Source: Acanthopleura granulata (taxonomy: Eukaryota > Mollusca > Polyplacophora > Chitonida > Chitonidae). Taken from it: a stretch of DNA of 64,000 nt. The DNA lies in NCBI GenBank assembly GCA_016165875.1, contig JABBOT010000083.1:1-64000 (forward strand). Direction: 5' to 3'. A program made the translations under genes and the position numbers. Numbering within the stretch: the first letter of the stretch is position 1; every line of letters begins with the position of its first letter. The notes beneath the pieces are model-generated. The model worked only from the letters and a program-made list of their open reading frames with translations. It searched no databases and was not told where the DNA came from. Of the stretch, positions 34,798-47,695 are shown in pieces.

Positions 34798-36216
34798 CTG
34801 TATAAAGGGAGACGTCATCTCAAATTGGAACCATAGAGAGATGATTTCAGCCTCCTCCACACCACAAGAAAAACACATAAAAACAAAGAAAAAAAACAAA
34901 GAAAAACAAAGAAAAATCGTGAAATTCAATAGATTTCACATGAGGAAAGGAAGAATAAATACGTTGGTTCTACGTCATAGCCTACAGTTTAGTGTGCAAA
35001 TTTGCAGGGCCCATGATGCGGAAAAGGGATTTATAAGCCCTGTATAAAGGAAGACGGCATCTCAAATTCGAAGCATAGAGAGATGATTTCAGTCTCTTCC
35101 ACACCACAAGAAAAACACATAAACACAAAGTAAAAAAATAAAGAAAAACAAAGAAAAATCGTGAAATTCAAATGCCTTCACATGAGGAAAGGAAAAATAA
35201 ATACGTTGGTTCTACGTCATAGCCTACAGTTTAGCATGCAAATTTGCAGGGCCCATGATACGGAAAAGGGCTTTATAGGCCCTGTATAAAGGAAGACGGC
35301 ATCTCAAATTGGAACCATAGAGAGATGATTTCAGTCTCTTCCACACCGCAAGTAAAACACAGAAAAACAAAGAAAAAAAGGAAAGAAAAACAAAGAAAAA
35401 TCGTGAAATTAAAATGCCTTCACATGAGGAAAGGAAAAATAAATACGTTGGTTCTAGGTCATAGCCTACAGTTTAGTATGCAAATTCGCAGTACCCATGA
35501 TGCGGAAAAGGGCTTTATAGGCTTTGTATAAAGTAAGACGGCACCTCAAATTGGAACCATAGAGAGATGAGTTCAGTCTCTTCCACACCACAACAAAAAC
35601 ACAGAAAAAGAAAGAAAAAAAACAAAGAAAAAACGTGAAATCCAAATGCCTTCACATGAGGAAAGGAAAAATAAATACGTTGGTTCTGCGTCATAGGCTA
35701 CAGTTTAGTATGCAAATTTGCAGGGCCCATGATGCGGAAAAGGGCTTTATAGGCCCTGTATAAAGGAAGACGGCACTTCAAATTCAAACCATAGAGAGGT
35801 GATTTCAGTCTCTTCCACACCACAAGAAAAACACAGAAAAACAAAGAAGAAAAACAAAGAAAAAAGGTGAAATTCCAATGCCTTCACATGAGGAAAGGAA
35901 GAATAAATACGTTGGTACTACGTCATAGCCTACAGTTTAGTATGCAAATTTGCAGGGCCCATGATGCGGAAAAGGGCTTTATAGGCCCTGTATAGAGGAA
36001 GACGGCATCTCAAATTGGAATCATAGAGAGATGAGTTCGGTCTCTTCCACACCACAAGAAAAACACAGGAAAACAAAGAAAAACGAAGAAAAATCGTGAA
36101 ATTCAAATGCCTTCACATGAGGAAAGGAAGAATAAATACGTTGGTTCTACGTCATAGCCTACAGTTTAGTATGCAAATTTGCAGGGCCCATGATGCGGAA
36201 AAGGGCTTTATAGGCT
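34798..36216 (+). repeat. First appearance of the right-domain dimer, and following copies
   Basis: Lengths are 242, 242, 242, 232, 232 and 229. The second and third (35040-35523) are the dimer marked by CAAAGTAAAAAAATAAAG with TTTAGCATGC, then CCGCAAGTAAAACACAG with AAAAAGGAAAG. No such dimer is seen in the first 35 kb. The copy at 35524 starts with TATAAAGTAAGACGG, repeated at 43979 and, as TATAAAATAAG, at 41139. Confidence 0.82.
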
Positions 36217-36919
36217 TTGTATAAAGGAAGACGGCACCTCAAATTGGAATCATAGAGAGATGAGTTCAGTCTCTTCCACACCACAAGAAAAACACAGAAA
36301 AACAAAGAAAAAAAACAAAGAAAAAAGGTGAAATTCAAATGCCTTCACATAAGAAAGGAAAAATCAATACGTTGGTTCTACGTCATAGCCTGGAGTTTAG
36401 TATGCAAATTTGCAGGGCCCATGATGCGGAAAAGGGCTTTATAGGCCCTGTATAAAGGAAGACGGCACCTCAAATTAGAACCATAGAGAGATGATTTCAG
36501 TGTCTTCCACACCACAAGAAAAACACAGAAAAACAAAGAAAAAAACAAAGAAAAAAGGTGAAATTCAAATGCCTTCACATAAGAAAGGAAAAATAAATAC
36601 GTTGGTTCTACGTCATAGCCTACAGTTTAGTATGCAAATTTGCAGGGCCCATGATGCGGAAAAGGGCTTTATAGGCCCTGTATAAAGGAAGACGGCATCT
36701 CAAATTGGAACCATAGAGAGATGATTTCAGTCTCTTCCACACCACAAGAAAAACACAGAAAAACAAAGAAAAAAAACAAAGAAAAACAAAGAAAAATCGC
36801 GAAATTCAAATGCCTTCACATGAGGAAAGGAAGAATAAATACGTTGGTTCTACGTCATAGGCTACAGTTTAGTATGCAAATTTGCAGTGCCCATGATGCG
36901 GAAAAGGGCTTTATAGGCC
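36217..36919 (+). repeat. Second copy of the 33620-34322 trimer
   Basis: The lengths 231, 230 and 242 match the upstream trimer. A private CTGGAGTTTAG replaces CTACAGTTTAG near 36391. The head AATTGGAATCATAGAG differs from its counterpart. Confidence 0.8.
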
Positions 36920-39005
36920 CTGTATAAAGGAAGACGGCATCTCAAATTCGAACCATAGAGGGATGAGTTCAGTCTCTTCCACACGACAAGAAAAACACAG
37001 AAAAACAAAAAAGAAAAACAAAGAAAAAACGTCAAATTCAAATGACCTCACATGAGGAAAGAAAGAATAAATACGTTGGTTCTACGTCATAAGCTACAGT
37101 TTAGTATGCAAATTTGCAAGGGCCATGATGCGGGAAAGGGCTTTATAGGCCCTGTATAAAGGAAGACGGCATCTCAAATTCGAACCATAGAGAGATGATT
37201 TCAGTCTCTTCCACACCACAAGAAAAACAAAGAAAACAAAAGAAAAACAAAGAAAAAAAAAAAAAAGAAAAAATGTAAAATTAAAATGTCAGCCATGAGG
37301 AAAGGAAAACAGCCGCCGTTGGTTCTACGTCATAGCCGACAGTTTAGTATGCAAATTTGCAGGGCCCATGATGCGGAAAAGGGCTTTATAGGCCCTGTAT
37401 AAAGGAAGACGGCATCTCAAATTGGAATCATAGAGAGATGAGTTCAGTCTCTTCCACACCACAAGAAAAACAAAGAAAAAAAACAAAGAAAGACAAAGAA
37501 AAAAGGTGAAATTCAAATGCCTTCACATAAGAAAGGGAAAATCAATACGTTGGTTCTACGTCATAGCCTACAGTTTAGTATGCAAATTTGCAGGGCCCAT
37601 GATGCGGAAAAGGGCTTTATAGGCCCTGTATAAAGGAAGACGGCCTCTCAAATTGGAACCATAGAGAGATGATTTCAGTCTCTTCCACACCACAACAAAA
37701 ACACAGAAAAACAAAGTAAAAAATAAAAGAAAAACAAAGAAAAAAGGTGAAATTCAAATGCCTTCACATGAGGAAAGGAAAAATAAATACGTTGGTTCTA
37801 CGTCATAGCCTACAGTTTAGCATGCAAATTTGCACTGCCCATGATACGGAAAAGGGCTTTATAGGCCCTGTATAAAGGAAGACGGCATCTCAAATTGGAA
37901 CCATAGAGAGATGATTTCAGTCTCTTCCACACCGCAAGTAAAACACAGGAAAACAAAGAAAAAAAGGAAAGAAAAACGAAGAAAAATCGTGAAATTCAAA
38001 TGCCTTCCCATGAGGAAAGGAAAAATAAATACGCTGGTTCTACGTCATAGGCTACAGTTAGTATGCAAATTTGCAGGGCCCATGATGCGGAAAAGGGCTT
38101 TATAATCCCTGTATAAAGGAAGACGGCACCTCAAATTCGAACCATAGAGAGATGAGTTCAGTCTCTTCCACACCACAAGAAAAACACAGAAAAACAAAGA
38201 AAAAAAACAAAGAAAAAACGTGAAATCCAAATGCCTTCACATGAGGAAAGGAAAAATAAATACGTTGGTTCTACGTCATAGCCTACAGTTTAGTATGCAA
38301 ATTTGCAGGGCCCATGATGCGGAAAAGGGCTTTATAGGCCCTGTATAAAGGAAGACGGCACTTCCAATTCGAACCATAGAGAGGTGATTTCAGTCTCTTC
38401 CACACCACAAGAAAAACACACAAATACAAAGAAAAACAAAGAAAAAATGTGAAATTCAAATGCCTTCACATGAGGAAAGGAAAAATAAATACGTTGGTTC
38501 TACGTCATAGGCTACAGTTTATGCAAATTTGTAAACACATGAAAAGGGCTTTATAGGCCCTGTATAGAGGAAGACGGTATCTCAAATTGGAATCATAGAT
38601 GAGTTCGGTCTCTTCCACACCACAAGAAAACACAGGAAAACAAAGAAAACGAAGAAAAATGTGAAATTCAAATGCTCACATGAGTGAAAGCGAAGAATAA
38701 ATACGTTGGTTCTACGCTTCCAGCCTACAGTTTAGTATGCAAATTTGCAGGGCCCATGATGCGAAAAGGGCTTTATAGGTTTTGTATAAAGGAAGACGGC
38801 ACCTCAAATTGAATCATAGAGAGATGAGTTCAGCTCCTTCCACAACTACAAAACAAAAGAAAACAAAGAAAATAAAAGAAAAATGTAAAATTAAAATGCC
38901 TTCACATGAGGAAAGGAAAAATAAATACGTTGGTTCTACGTCATAGCCTACAGTTTAGTATGCAAATTTGCAGGGCCCATGATGCGGAAAAGGGCTTTAT
39001 AGGCC
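36920..39005 (+). other. Satellite segment with clustered small indels, possibly low-quality consensus
   Basis: Nine monomers of 232, 243, 231, 242, 241, 232, 219, 222 and 224 bp. Two stretches have errors unlike the rest of the window. At 37287-37336, ATGTCAGCCATGAGG and AAAACAGCCGCCG replace the usual sequence. At about 38515-38885 there are many one- and two-base losses and gains, often in homopolymers: CAAGAAAACACAGG, GAAAACGAAG, ATGCTCACATGAGTGAAAGCG, CTACGCTTCCAGCC, GATGCGAAAAGG, and TTGTAAACACATG in place of the GGGCCCATGATGCGG region. The clean relative of 38560-38781 is 35988-36216. Real decay cannot be excluded. Confidence 0.7.
37868..38108 (+). repeat. Monomer type shared with 54699, 58178 and 61727
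   Basis: This 241-bp copy has ACGCTGGTTC, CATAGGCTACAGTTAGTATG (one T short) and TTATAATCCCTG. The same combination recurs at 54699-54939, 58178-58418 and 61727-61967, at least 16 kb away. The copy belongs to the AAGTAAAACACAG family and is the second half of the right-domain dimer. Confidence 0.85.
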
Positions 39006-39479
39006 CTGTATAAAGGAAGACGGCATCTCAAATTCGAAGCATGGAGAGATGATTTCAGCCTCCTCCACGCCACAAGAAAAACACAGAAAAACAAAGAAAA
39101 AAAACAAAGAAAAACAAAGAAAAAACGTGAAATTCAAATGCCTTCACATGAGGAAAGGAAAAAAAAATACGTTGGTTCTACGTCATAGCCTACAGTTTAG
39201 TATGCAAATTTGCAGGGCCCATGATGCGGAAAAGGGCTTTATAGGCCCTGTATAAAGGAAGACGGCATCTCAAATTGGAACCATAGAGAGATGATTTCAG
39301 CCTCCTCCACGCCACAAGAAAAACACAGAAAAACAAAGAAGAAAAACAAAGAAAAATCGTGAAATTCAATAGATTTCACATGAGGAAAGGAAGAATAAAT
39401 ACGTTGGTTCTACGTCATAGCCTACAGTTTAGTGTGCAAATTTGCAGGGCCCATGATGCGGAAAAGGGCTTTATAAGCC
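39006..39479 (+). repeat. Two monomers before the 2.84-kb unit
   Basis: A 242-bp copy with GCCTCCTCCACGCC and AAACGTGAAATTC is followed by a 232-bp ATAGATTTC-subtype copy. The first has GGAAAAAAAAATACG in place of GGAAAAATAAATACG. The pair shows nothing unusual otherwise. Confidence 0.8.
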
Positions 39480-42322
39480 CTGTATAAAGGAAGACGGCAC
39501 CTCAAATTGGAACCATAGAGAGATGAGTTCAGTCTCTTCCACACCACAAGAAAAACACAGAAAAACAAAGAAAAAAAACAAAGAAAAAACGTGAAATCCA
39601 AATGCCTTCACATGAGGAAAGGAAAAATAAATACGTTGGTTCTACGTCATAGCCTACAGTTTAGTATGCAAATTTGCAGGGCCCATCATGCGGAAAAGGG
39701 CTTTATAGGCCCTGTATAAAGGAAGACGGCACTTCCAATTCGAACCATAGAGAGGTGATTTCAGTCTCTTCCACACCACAAGAAAAACACACAAAAACAA
39801 AGAAAAACAAAGAAAAAACGTGAAATTCAAATGCCTTCACATGAGGAAAGGAAAAATAAATACGTTGGTTCTACGTCATAGCCGGCAGTTTAGTATGCAA
39901 ATTTGCAGGGCCCATGATGCGGAAAAGGGCTTTATAGGCCCTGTATAGAGGAAGACGGCATCTCAAATTGGAACCATAGAGAAATGAGTTCGGTCTCTTC
40001 GACATCACAAGAAAAACACACAAAAACAAAGAAAAAAAACAAAGAAAAACAAAGAAAAAACGTGAAATTCAAATGCCTTCACATGAGTAAAGGAAGAATA
40101 AATACGTTGGTTCTACGTCATAGCCTACAGTTTAGTATGCAAATTTACAGGGCCCATGATGCGGAAAAGGGATTTATAAGCCCTGTATAAAGGAAGACGG
40201 CATCTCAAATTCGAAGCATAGAGAGATGATTTCAGTCTCTTCCACACCACAAGAAAAACACAGAAAAACAAAGAAAAAAAAAAGAAAAAATGTAAAATTA
40301 AAATGCCTTCACATGAGGAAAGGAAAAATAAATACGTTGGTTCTACGTCATAGCCTACAGTTTAGTATGCAAATTCGCACGGCCCATGATGCGGAAAAGG
40401 GCTTTATAGGCCCTGTATAAAGGAAGACGGCATCTCAAATTGGAACCATAGAGAGATGATTTCAGCCTCCTCCACACCTCAAGAAAAACACAGAAAAACA
40501 AAGAAAAAAAACAAAGAAAAACAAAGAAAAATCGTGAAATTCAATAGATTTCACATGAGGAAAGGAAGAATAAATACGTTGGTTCTACGTCATAGCCTAC
40601 AGTTTAGTGTGCAAATTTGCAGGGCCCATGATGCGGAAAAGGGATTTATAAGCCCTGTATAAAGGAAGACGGCATCTCAAATTCGAAGCATAGAGAGATG
40701 ATTTCAGTCTCTTCCACACCACAAGAAAAACACATAAAAACAAAGTAAAAAAATAAAGAAAAACAAAGAAAAATCGTGAAATTCAAATGCCTTCACATGA
40801 GGAAAGGAAAAATAAATACGTTGGTTCTACGTCATAGCCTACAGTTTAGCATACAAATTTGCAGGGCCCATGATACGGAAAAGGGCTTTATAGGCCCTGT
40901 ATAAAGGAAGACGGCATCTCAAATTGGAACCATAGAGAGATGATTTCAGTCTCTTCCACACCGCAAGTAAAACACAGAAAAACAAAGAAAAAAAGGAAAG
41001 AAAAACAAAGAAAAATCGTGAAATTCAAATGCCTTCCCATAAGGAAAGGAAAAATAAATACGTTGGTTCTAGGTCATAGCCTACAGTTTAGTATGCAAAT
41101 TCGCAGTACCCATGATGCGGAAAAGGGCTTTATAGGCTTTGTATAAAATAAGACGGCACCTCAAATTGGAACCATAGAGAGATGAGTTCAGTCTCTTCCA
41201 CACCACAAGAAAAACACACAAAAACAAAGAAAAACAAAGAAAAAACGTGAAATTCAAATGCCTTCACATGAGGAAAGGAAAAATAAATACGTTGGTTCTA
41301 CGTCATAGCCTACAGTTTAGTATGCAAATTTGCAGGGCCCATGATGCGGAAAAGGGCTTTATAGGCCCTGTATAGAGGAAGACGGCATCTCAAATTGGAA
41401 CCATAGAGAGATGAGTTCGGTCTCTTCCACACCACAAGAAAAACGCACAAAAACAATGAAAAAAAAGCTAGAAAAACAAAGAAAAAACGTGAAATTCAAA
41501 TGCCTTCACATGAGTAAAGGAAGAATAAATACGTTGGTTCTACGTCATAGCCTACAGTTTAGTATGCAAATTTGCAGGGCCCATGATGCGGAAAAGGGCT
41601 TTATAAGCCCTGTATAAAGGAAGACGGCATCTCAAATTCGAAGCATAGAGAGATGATTTCAGTCTCTTCCACACCACAAGAAAAACAAAGAAAAACAAAG
41701 AAAAAAAAAAGAAAAAATGTAAAATTCAAATGCCTTCACATGAGGAAAGGAAAAATAAATACGTTGGTTCTACGTCATAGCCTACAGTTTAGTATGCAAA
41801 TTCGCAGAGCCCATGATGCGGAAAAGGGCTTTATAGGCCCTGTATAAAGGAAGACGGCATCTCAAATTGGAACCATACAGAGATGATTTCAGCCTCCTCC
41901 ACACCACAAGAAAAACACATAAAAACAAAGAAAAAAAACAAAGAAAAACAAAGAAAAATCGTGAAATTCAATAGATTTCACATGAGGAAAGGAAGAATAA
42001 ATACCTTGGTTCTAGGTCATAGCCTACAGTTTAGTATGCAAATTTGCAGGGCCCATGATGCGGAAAAGGGCTTTATAGGCCCTGTATAAAGGAAGACGGC
42101 ATCTCAAATTGGAACCATAGAGAGATGAGTTCAGTCTCTTCCACACCACAACAAAAACACAGAAAAACAAAGAAAAAAACAAAGAAAAACAAAGGAAAAA
42201 GGTGAAATTCAAATGCCTTCACATGAGGAAAGGAAGAATAAATACGTTGGTTCTACGTCATAGCCTACAGTTTAGTATGCAAATTCGCAGGGCCCATGAT
42301 GCGGAAAAGGGCTTTATAGGCT
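39480..42322 (+). repeat. 12-monomer segment acting as a 2.84-kb higher-order unit
   Basis: Lengths are 232, 229, 242, 230, 242, 242, 242, 229, 242, 230, 242 and 241 (2843 bp). Part of this order recurs at 42323-44207. A smaller echo exists inside: 39941-40412 resembles 41368-41839 at an offset of 1427 bp. It contains the right-domain dimer at 40655-41138. The copy at 41368 has AAAAGCTAGAAAAAC, otherwise typical of the 1892-bp unit near 5-10 kb. Confidence 0.75.
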
Positions 42323-44207
42323 TTGTATAAAGGAAGACGGCACCTCAAATTGGAACCATAGAGAGATGAGTTCAGTCTCTTCCACACCACAAGAAAAACA
42401 CAGAAAAACAAAGAAAAAAAACAAAGAAAAAACGTCAAATCCAAATGCCTTCACATGAGGAAAGGAAAAATAAATACGTTGGTTCTACGTCATAGCCTAC
42501 AGTTTAGTATGCAAATTTGCAGGGCCCATGATGCGGAAAAGTGCTTTATAGGCCCTGTATAAAGGAAGACGGCACTTCCAATTCGAACCATAGAGAGGTG
42601 ATTTCAGTCTCTTCCACACCACAAGAAAAACACACAAAAGCAAAGAAAAACAAAGAAAAAACGTGAAATTCAAATGCCTTCACATGAGGAAAGGAAAAAT
42701 AAATACGTTGGTTCTACGTCTTAGCCTACAGTTTAGTATGCAAATTTGCAGGGCCCATGATGCGGAAAAGGGCTTTATAAGCCCTGTATAAAGGAAGACG
42801 GCATCTCAAATTGGAACCATAGAGAGATGAGTTCGGTCTCTTCTACACCACAAGAAAAACACATAAAAACAAAGAAAAAAAAGCTAGAAACACAATGAAA
42901 AAACGTGAAATTCAAATGCCTTCACATGAGTAAAGGAAGAATAAATACGTTGGTTCTACGTCATAGCCTACAGTTTAGTATGCAAATTTGCAGGGCCCAT
43001 GATGCGGAAAAGGGCTTTATAAGCCCTGTATAAAGGAAGACGGCATCTCAAATTCGAAGCATGGAGAGATGATTTCAGTCTCTTCCACACCACAAGAAAA
43101 ACAAAGAAAAACAAAGAAAAAAAACGAAAAAATGTAAAATTAAAATGCCTTCACATGAGGAAAGGAAAAATAAATACGTTGGTTCTACGTCATAGCCTAC
43201 AGTTTAGTATGCAAATTCTCAGGGCCTATGATGCGGAAAAGGGCTTTATAAGCCCTGTATAAAGGAAGACGGCCTCTCAAATTCGAAGCATAGAGAGATG
43301 AGTTCAGTCTCTTCCACGTGACAAGAAAAACAAAAAAACAAAGAAAAAAAACAAAGAAACACAAAGAAAAAACGTGAAATTCAAATGCCTTCAAATGAGG
43401 AAAAGCAGAATAATTACGTTGGTTCTACGTCATAGCCTACAGTTTAGTATGCAAATCTGCAGGGCCCATGATGCGGAAAAGGGCTTTATAAGCCCTGTAT
43501 AAAGGTAGACGGCATCTCAAATTCGATGCATAGAGAGATGATTTCAGTCTCTTCCACACCACAAGAAAAACACATAAAAACAAAGTAAAAAAATAAAGAA
43601 AAACAAAGAAAAATCGTGAAATTCAAATGCCTTCACATGAGGAAAGGAAAAATAAATACGTTGGTTCTACGTCATAGCCTACAGTTTAGCATGCAAATTT
43701 GCAGGGCCCATGATACGGAAAAGGGCTTTATAGGCCCTGTATAAAGGAAGACGGCATCTCAAATTGGAACCATAGAGAGATGATTTCAGTCTCTTCCACA
43801 TCGCAAGTAAAACACAGAAAAACAAAGAAAAAAAGGAAAGAAAAACAAAGAAAAATCGTGAAATTCAAATGCCTTCCCATGAGGAAAGGAAAAATAAATA
43901 CGTTGGTTCTAGGTCATAGCCTACAGTTTAGTATGCAAATTCGCAGTACCCATGATGCGGAAAAGGGCTTTATAGGCTTTGTATAAAGTAAGACGGCACC
44001 TCAAATTGGAACCATAGAGAGATGAGTTCAGTCTCTTCCACACCACAAGAAAAACACACAAAAACAAAGAAAAACAAAGAAAAAACGTGAAATTCAAATG
44101 CCTTCACATGAGGAAAGGAAAAATAAATACGTTGGTTCTACGTCATAGCCTACAGTTTAGTATGCAAATTTGCAGGGCCCATGATGCGGAAAAGGGCTTT
44201 ATAGGCC
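42323..44207 (+). repeat. Partial second copy of the 2.84-kb unit
   Basis: Lengths are 232, 229, 242, 229, 240, 242, 242 and 229. The first and second match 39480-39940 (GAAATCCAAATGCC, then CACTTCCAATTCG and GAGAGGTG). The sixth to eighth match 40655-41367 at an offset of 2840 bp. The fifth copy (43255, CACGTGACAAG and AAAGAAACACAAAG) is a different type, related to 49314, 52127 and 60061, so the copy is interrupted by substitution. The third has AAAAGCTAG like 41368. Confidence 0.72.
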
Positions 44208-47200
44208 CTGTATAAAGGAAGACGGCATCTTGAATTCCAACCAAAGAGAGATGATTTCAAGTCTCTTCCACACCACAAGAAAAACACAGGAAAACAAAGA
44301 CAGAAAACAAAGAAAAAAGGTGAAATTCAAATGCATTCACATGAGGAAAGGAAAAATAAATACATTGGTTCTACGTCATACCCGACAGTTTAGTATGCAA
44401 ATTTGCAGGGCCCATGATGCGGAAAAGTTCTTTATAGGCACTGCATAAAGGAAGACGGCATCTCAAATTGGAACCATAGAGAGATGATTTCAGTCAAATT
44501 CCACACCACAATAAAAACACACAAAAACAAAGAAAAAAGGTGAAATTCAAATGCCTTCACATAAGAAAGGAAAAATAAATACGTTGGTTCTACGTCATAG
44601 CCTACAGTTTAGTATGCAAATGTGCAGGGCCCATGATGCGGAAAAGGGCTTTATAAGCCCTGTATAAAGGAAGACGGCATCTCAAATTGGAACCATAGAG
44701 AGATGAGTTCGGTCTCTTGCACACCGCAACAAAAACACAGAAAAACAAAGAAAAAAAACAAAGAAAAACAAAGAAAAAACGTGAAATTCAAATGCCTTCA
44801 CATGAGTAAAGCAAGAATATATACGTTGGTTCTACGTCATAGCCTACAGTTTAGTATGCAAATTTGCAGGGCCCATGACGCGGAAAAGGGCTTTATAGGC
44901 CCTGTATAAAGGAAGACGGCATCTCAAATTCGAAGCATGGAGAGATGATTTCAGCCTCCTCGACGCCACAAGAAAAACAAAGAAAAAAAAAAAGAAAAAC
45001 CAAGAAAAATCGCGAAATTCAAATGCCTTCACATGATCAAAGGAAAAATAAATACGTTGGTTCTACGTCATAGCCTACAGTTTAGTATGCAAATTTGCAG
45101 GGCCCATGATGCGGAAGAGGGCTTTATAGGCCATGTATAAAGGAAGACGGCATCTCAAATTCGAACCATAGAGAGATGATTTCAGTCTCTTCCGCACCAC
45201 AAGGAAAACACAGAAAAACAAAGAAAAAAAACAAAGAAAAACAAAGAAAAATCGTGAAATTCAAATGTCTTCACATGAGGAAAGGAAGAATAAATACGTT
45301 GCTTCTACGTTATAGCCTACAGTTTAGTATGCAAATTAGCAGGGCCCATGTTGCGGAAAAGGGCTTGATAGGCCCTGTATAAAAGAAGACGGCATCTCAA
45401 ATTGGAACCATAGAGAGATGATTTCAGTCCCTTCCACATCACAAGAAAAACACAGAAAAACAAAGAAAAACAAAGAAAAATCGTGAAATTCAAATGCCTT
45501 CCCATGAGGAAAGGAAGAATAAATACGTTGGTTCTACGTGATAGCCTACAGTTTAGTATGCAAATTTGCATGGCCCTTGATGCGGAAAAGGGCGACGGCA
45601 TCTCAAATTGGAACCACTGAGAGATGATTTCAGTCTCTTCCACACCACAACAAAAACAAAAAAAACAAAGAAAAAAAACAAAGAAACACAAAGAAAAAAC
45701 GTGAAGTTCAATAGATTTCACATGAGGAAAAGCAGAATAATTACGTTGGTTCTACGTCTTAGCCTACAGTTTAGTATGCAAATTTGCAGGGCCCATGATG
45801 CGGAAAAGGGATTTATAAGCCCTGTATAAAGGAAGACGGCATCTCCAATTGGAACCATAGAGAGATGATTTCAGTCTCCTCCACACCACAAGAAAAACAA
45901 AGAAAAAAAAAACAAAGAAAAACAAAGAAAAAACGTGATTTTAAAGAGGGAAGGAAAAATAAATACGTTGGTTCTACGTCATAGCCTACAGTTTAGTACG
46001 CAAATTTGCAGGGCCCATGATGCCGAAAAGGGCTTTATAGGCCCTGTATAAAGGAAGACGGCATCTTGAATTCCAACCATAGAGAGATGATTTCAAGTCT
46101 CTTCCACACCAGAAGAAAAACACAGGAAAACAAAGACAGAAAACAAAGAAAAAAGGTGAAATTCAAATGCATTCACATGAGGAAAGGAAAAATAAATACG
46201 TTGGTTCTACGTCATAGCCGACAGTTTAGTATGCAAATTTGCAGGGCCCATGATGCGGAAAAGTTCTTTATAGGCACTGCATAAAGGAAGACGGCATCTC
46301 AAATTCGAACCATAGAGAGATGATTTCAGTCTAATTCCAAACCACAACAAAAACACACAAAAACAAAGAAGAAAAACAAAGAAAAAAGGTGAAATTCAAA
46401 TGCCTTCACGTAAAAAAGGGAAAATCAATACGTTGGTTCTACGTCATAGCCTACAGTTTAGTATGCAAATTTGCAGGGCCCATGATGCGGAAAAGGGCTT
46501 TATAGGCCCTGTATAAAGGAAGACGGCACCTCAAATTAGAACCATAGAGAGATGATTTCAGTCTCTTCCACACCACAAGAAAAACACAGAAAAACAAAGA
46601 AAAAAAACAAAGAAAAAAGGTGAAATTCAAATGCCTTCACATAAGAAAGGAAAAATAAATACGTTGGTTCTACGTCATAGCCTACAGTTTAGTATGCAAA
46701 TTTGCATCGCACATGATGCGGAAAAGGGCTTTATAGGCCCTGTATAAAGGAAGACGGCATCTCAAATTCGAACCATAGAGAGATGAGTTCAGTCTCTTCC
46801 ACACCACAAAAAAAACAAAGAAAAACAAAGAAAAATAAAAGAAAAAATGTAAAATTAAAATGCCTTCACATGAGGAAAGGAAAAATAAATACGTTGGTTC
46901 TACGTCATAGCCTACAGTTTAGTATGCAAATTCGCAGGGCCCATGATGCGGAAAAGGGCTTTATAGGCCCTGTATAAAGGAAGACGGCATCTCAAATTCG
47001 AAGCATGGAGAGATGATTTCAGCCTCCTCCACGCCACAAGAAAAACACAGAAAAACAAAGAAAAAAAACAAAGAAAAACAAAGAAAAATCGCGAAATTCA
47101 AATGCCTTCACATGAGGAAAGGAAGAATAAATACGTTGGTTCTACGTCATAGCCTACAGTTTAGTATGCAAATTTGCAGGGCCCATGATGCGGAAAAGGG

Positions 47201-47695
47201 CTTTATAGGCCCTGTATAAAGGAAGACGGCATCTCAAATTGGAACCATAGAGAGATGATTTCAGTCTCTTCCACACCACATGGAAAACACAGAAAAACAA
47301 AGAAAAAAAACAAAGAAAAACAAAGAAAAAACGTGAAATTCAAATGCCTTCACATGAGGAAAGGAAAACTAAATACGTTGGTTCTAAGTCATAGCCTACA
47401 GTTTAGTATGGAAATTTGCAGGGCCCATGATGCGGAAAAGGGCTTTATAGGCCCTGTATAAAGGAAGACGGCATCTCAAATTCGAAGCATAGAGAGATGA
47501 GTTCAGTCTCTTCCACACCACAACAAAAACAAAAAAAACAAAGAAAAAAAAACAAAGAAACACAAAGAAAAAACGTGAAATTCAAATGCCTTCACATGAG
47601 GAAAAGCAGAATAATTACGTTGGTTCTACGTCTTAGCCTACGGTTTAGTATGCAAATTTGCAGGGCCCATGATGCGGAAAAGGGATTTATAAGCC
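44208..47695 (+). repeat. Fifteen mixed monomers including a deletion junction
   Basis: Lengths include 233, 219, 242, 231, 242, a fused pair, 222, 233, 232, 231, 230, 242, 242 and 242. The 233-bp copies at 44208 and 46044 share TCTTGAATTCC, TTTCAAGTC and AAAGACAGAAAAC, and recur at 53291. The stretch 45594-46508 is matched by 52816-53755 (offset 7247 bp at its right end). The 45822 copy lacks 12 bp after ACGTGA compared with 53057. Confidence 0.78.
45375..45821 (+). repeat. Monomer pair fused by a 23-bp deletion of the junction dyad
   Basis: The sequence runs GATGCGGAAAAGGGC (to 45593) straight into GACGGCATCTC (from 45594). Twenty-three bases are missing, TTTATAGGCC through AAGGAA, including 20 of the 21 bases of the CTTTATA/TATAAAG dyad. 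The monomer boundary and its TATAAAG are lost. The next copy has CACTGAGAGATG and AAAGAAACACAAAG. Confidence 0.9.
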
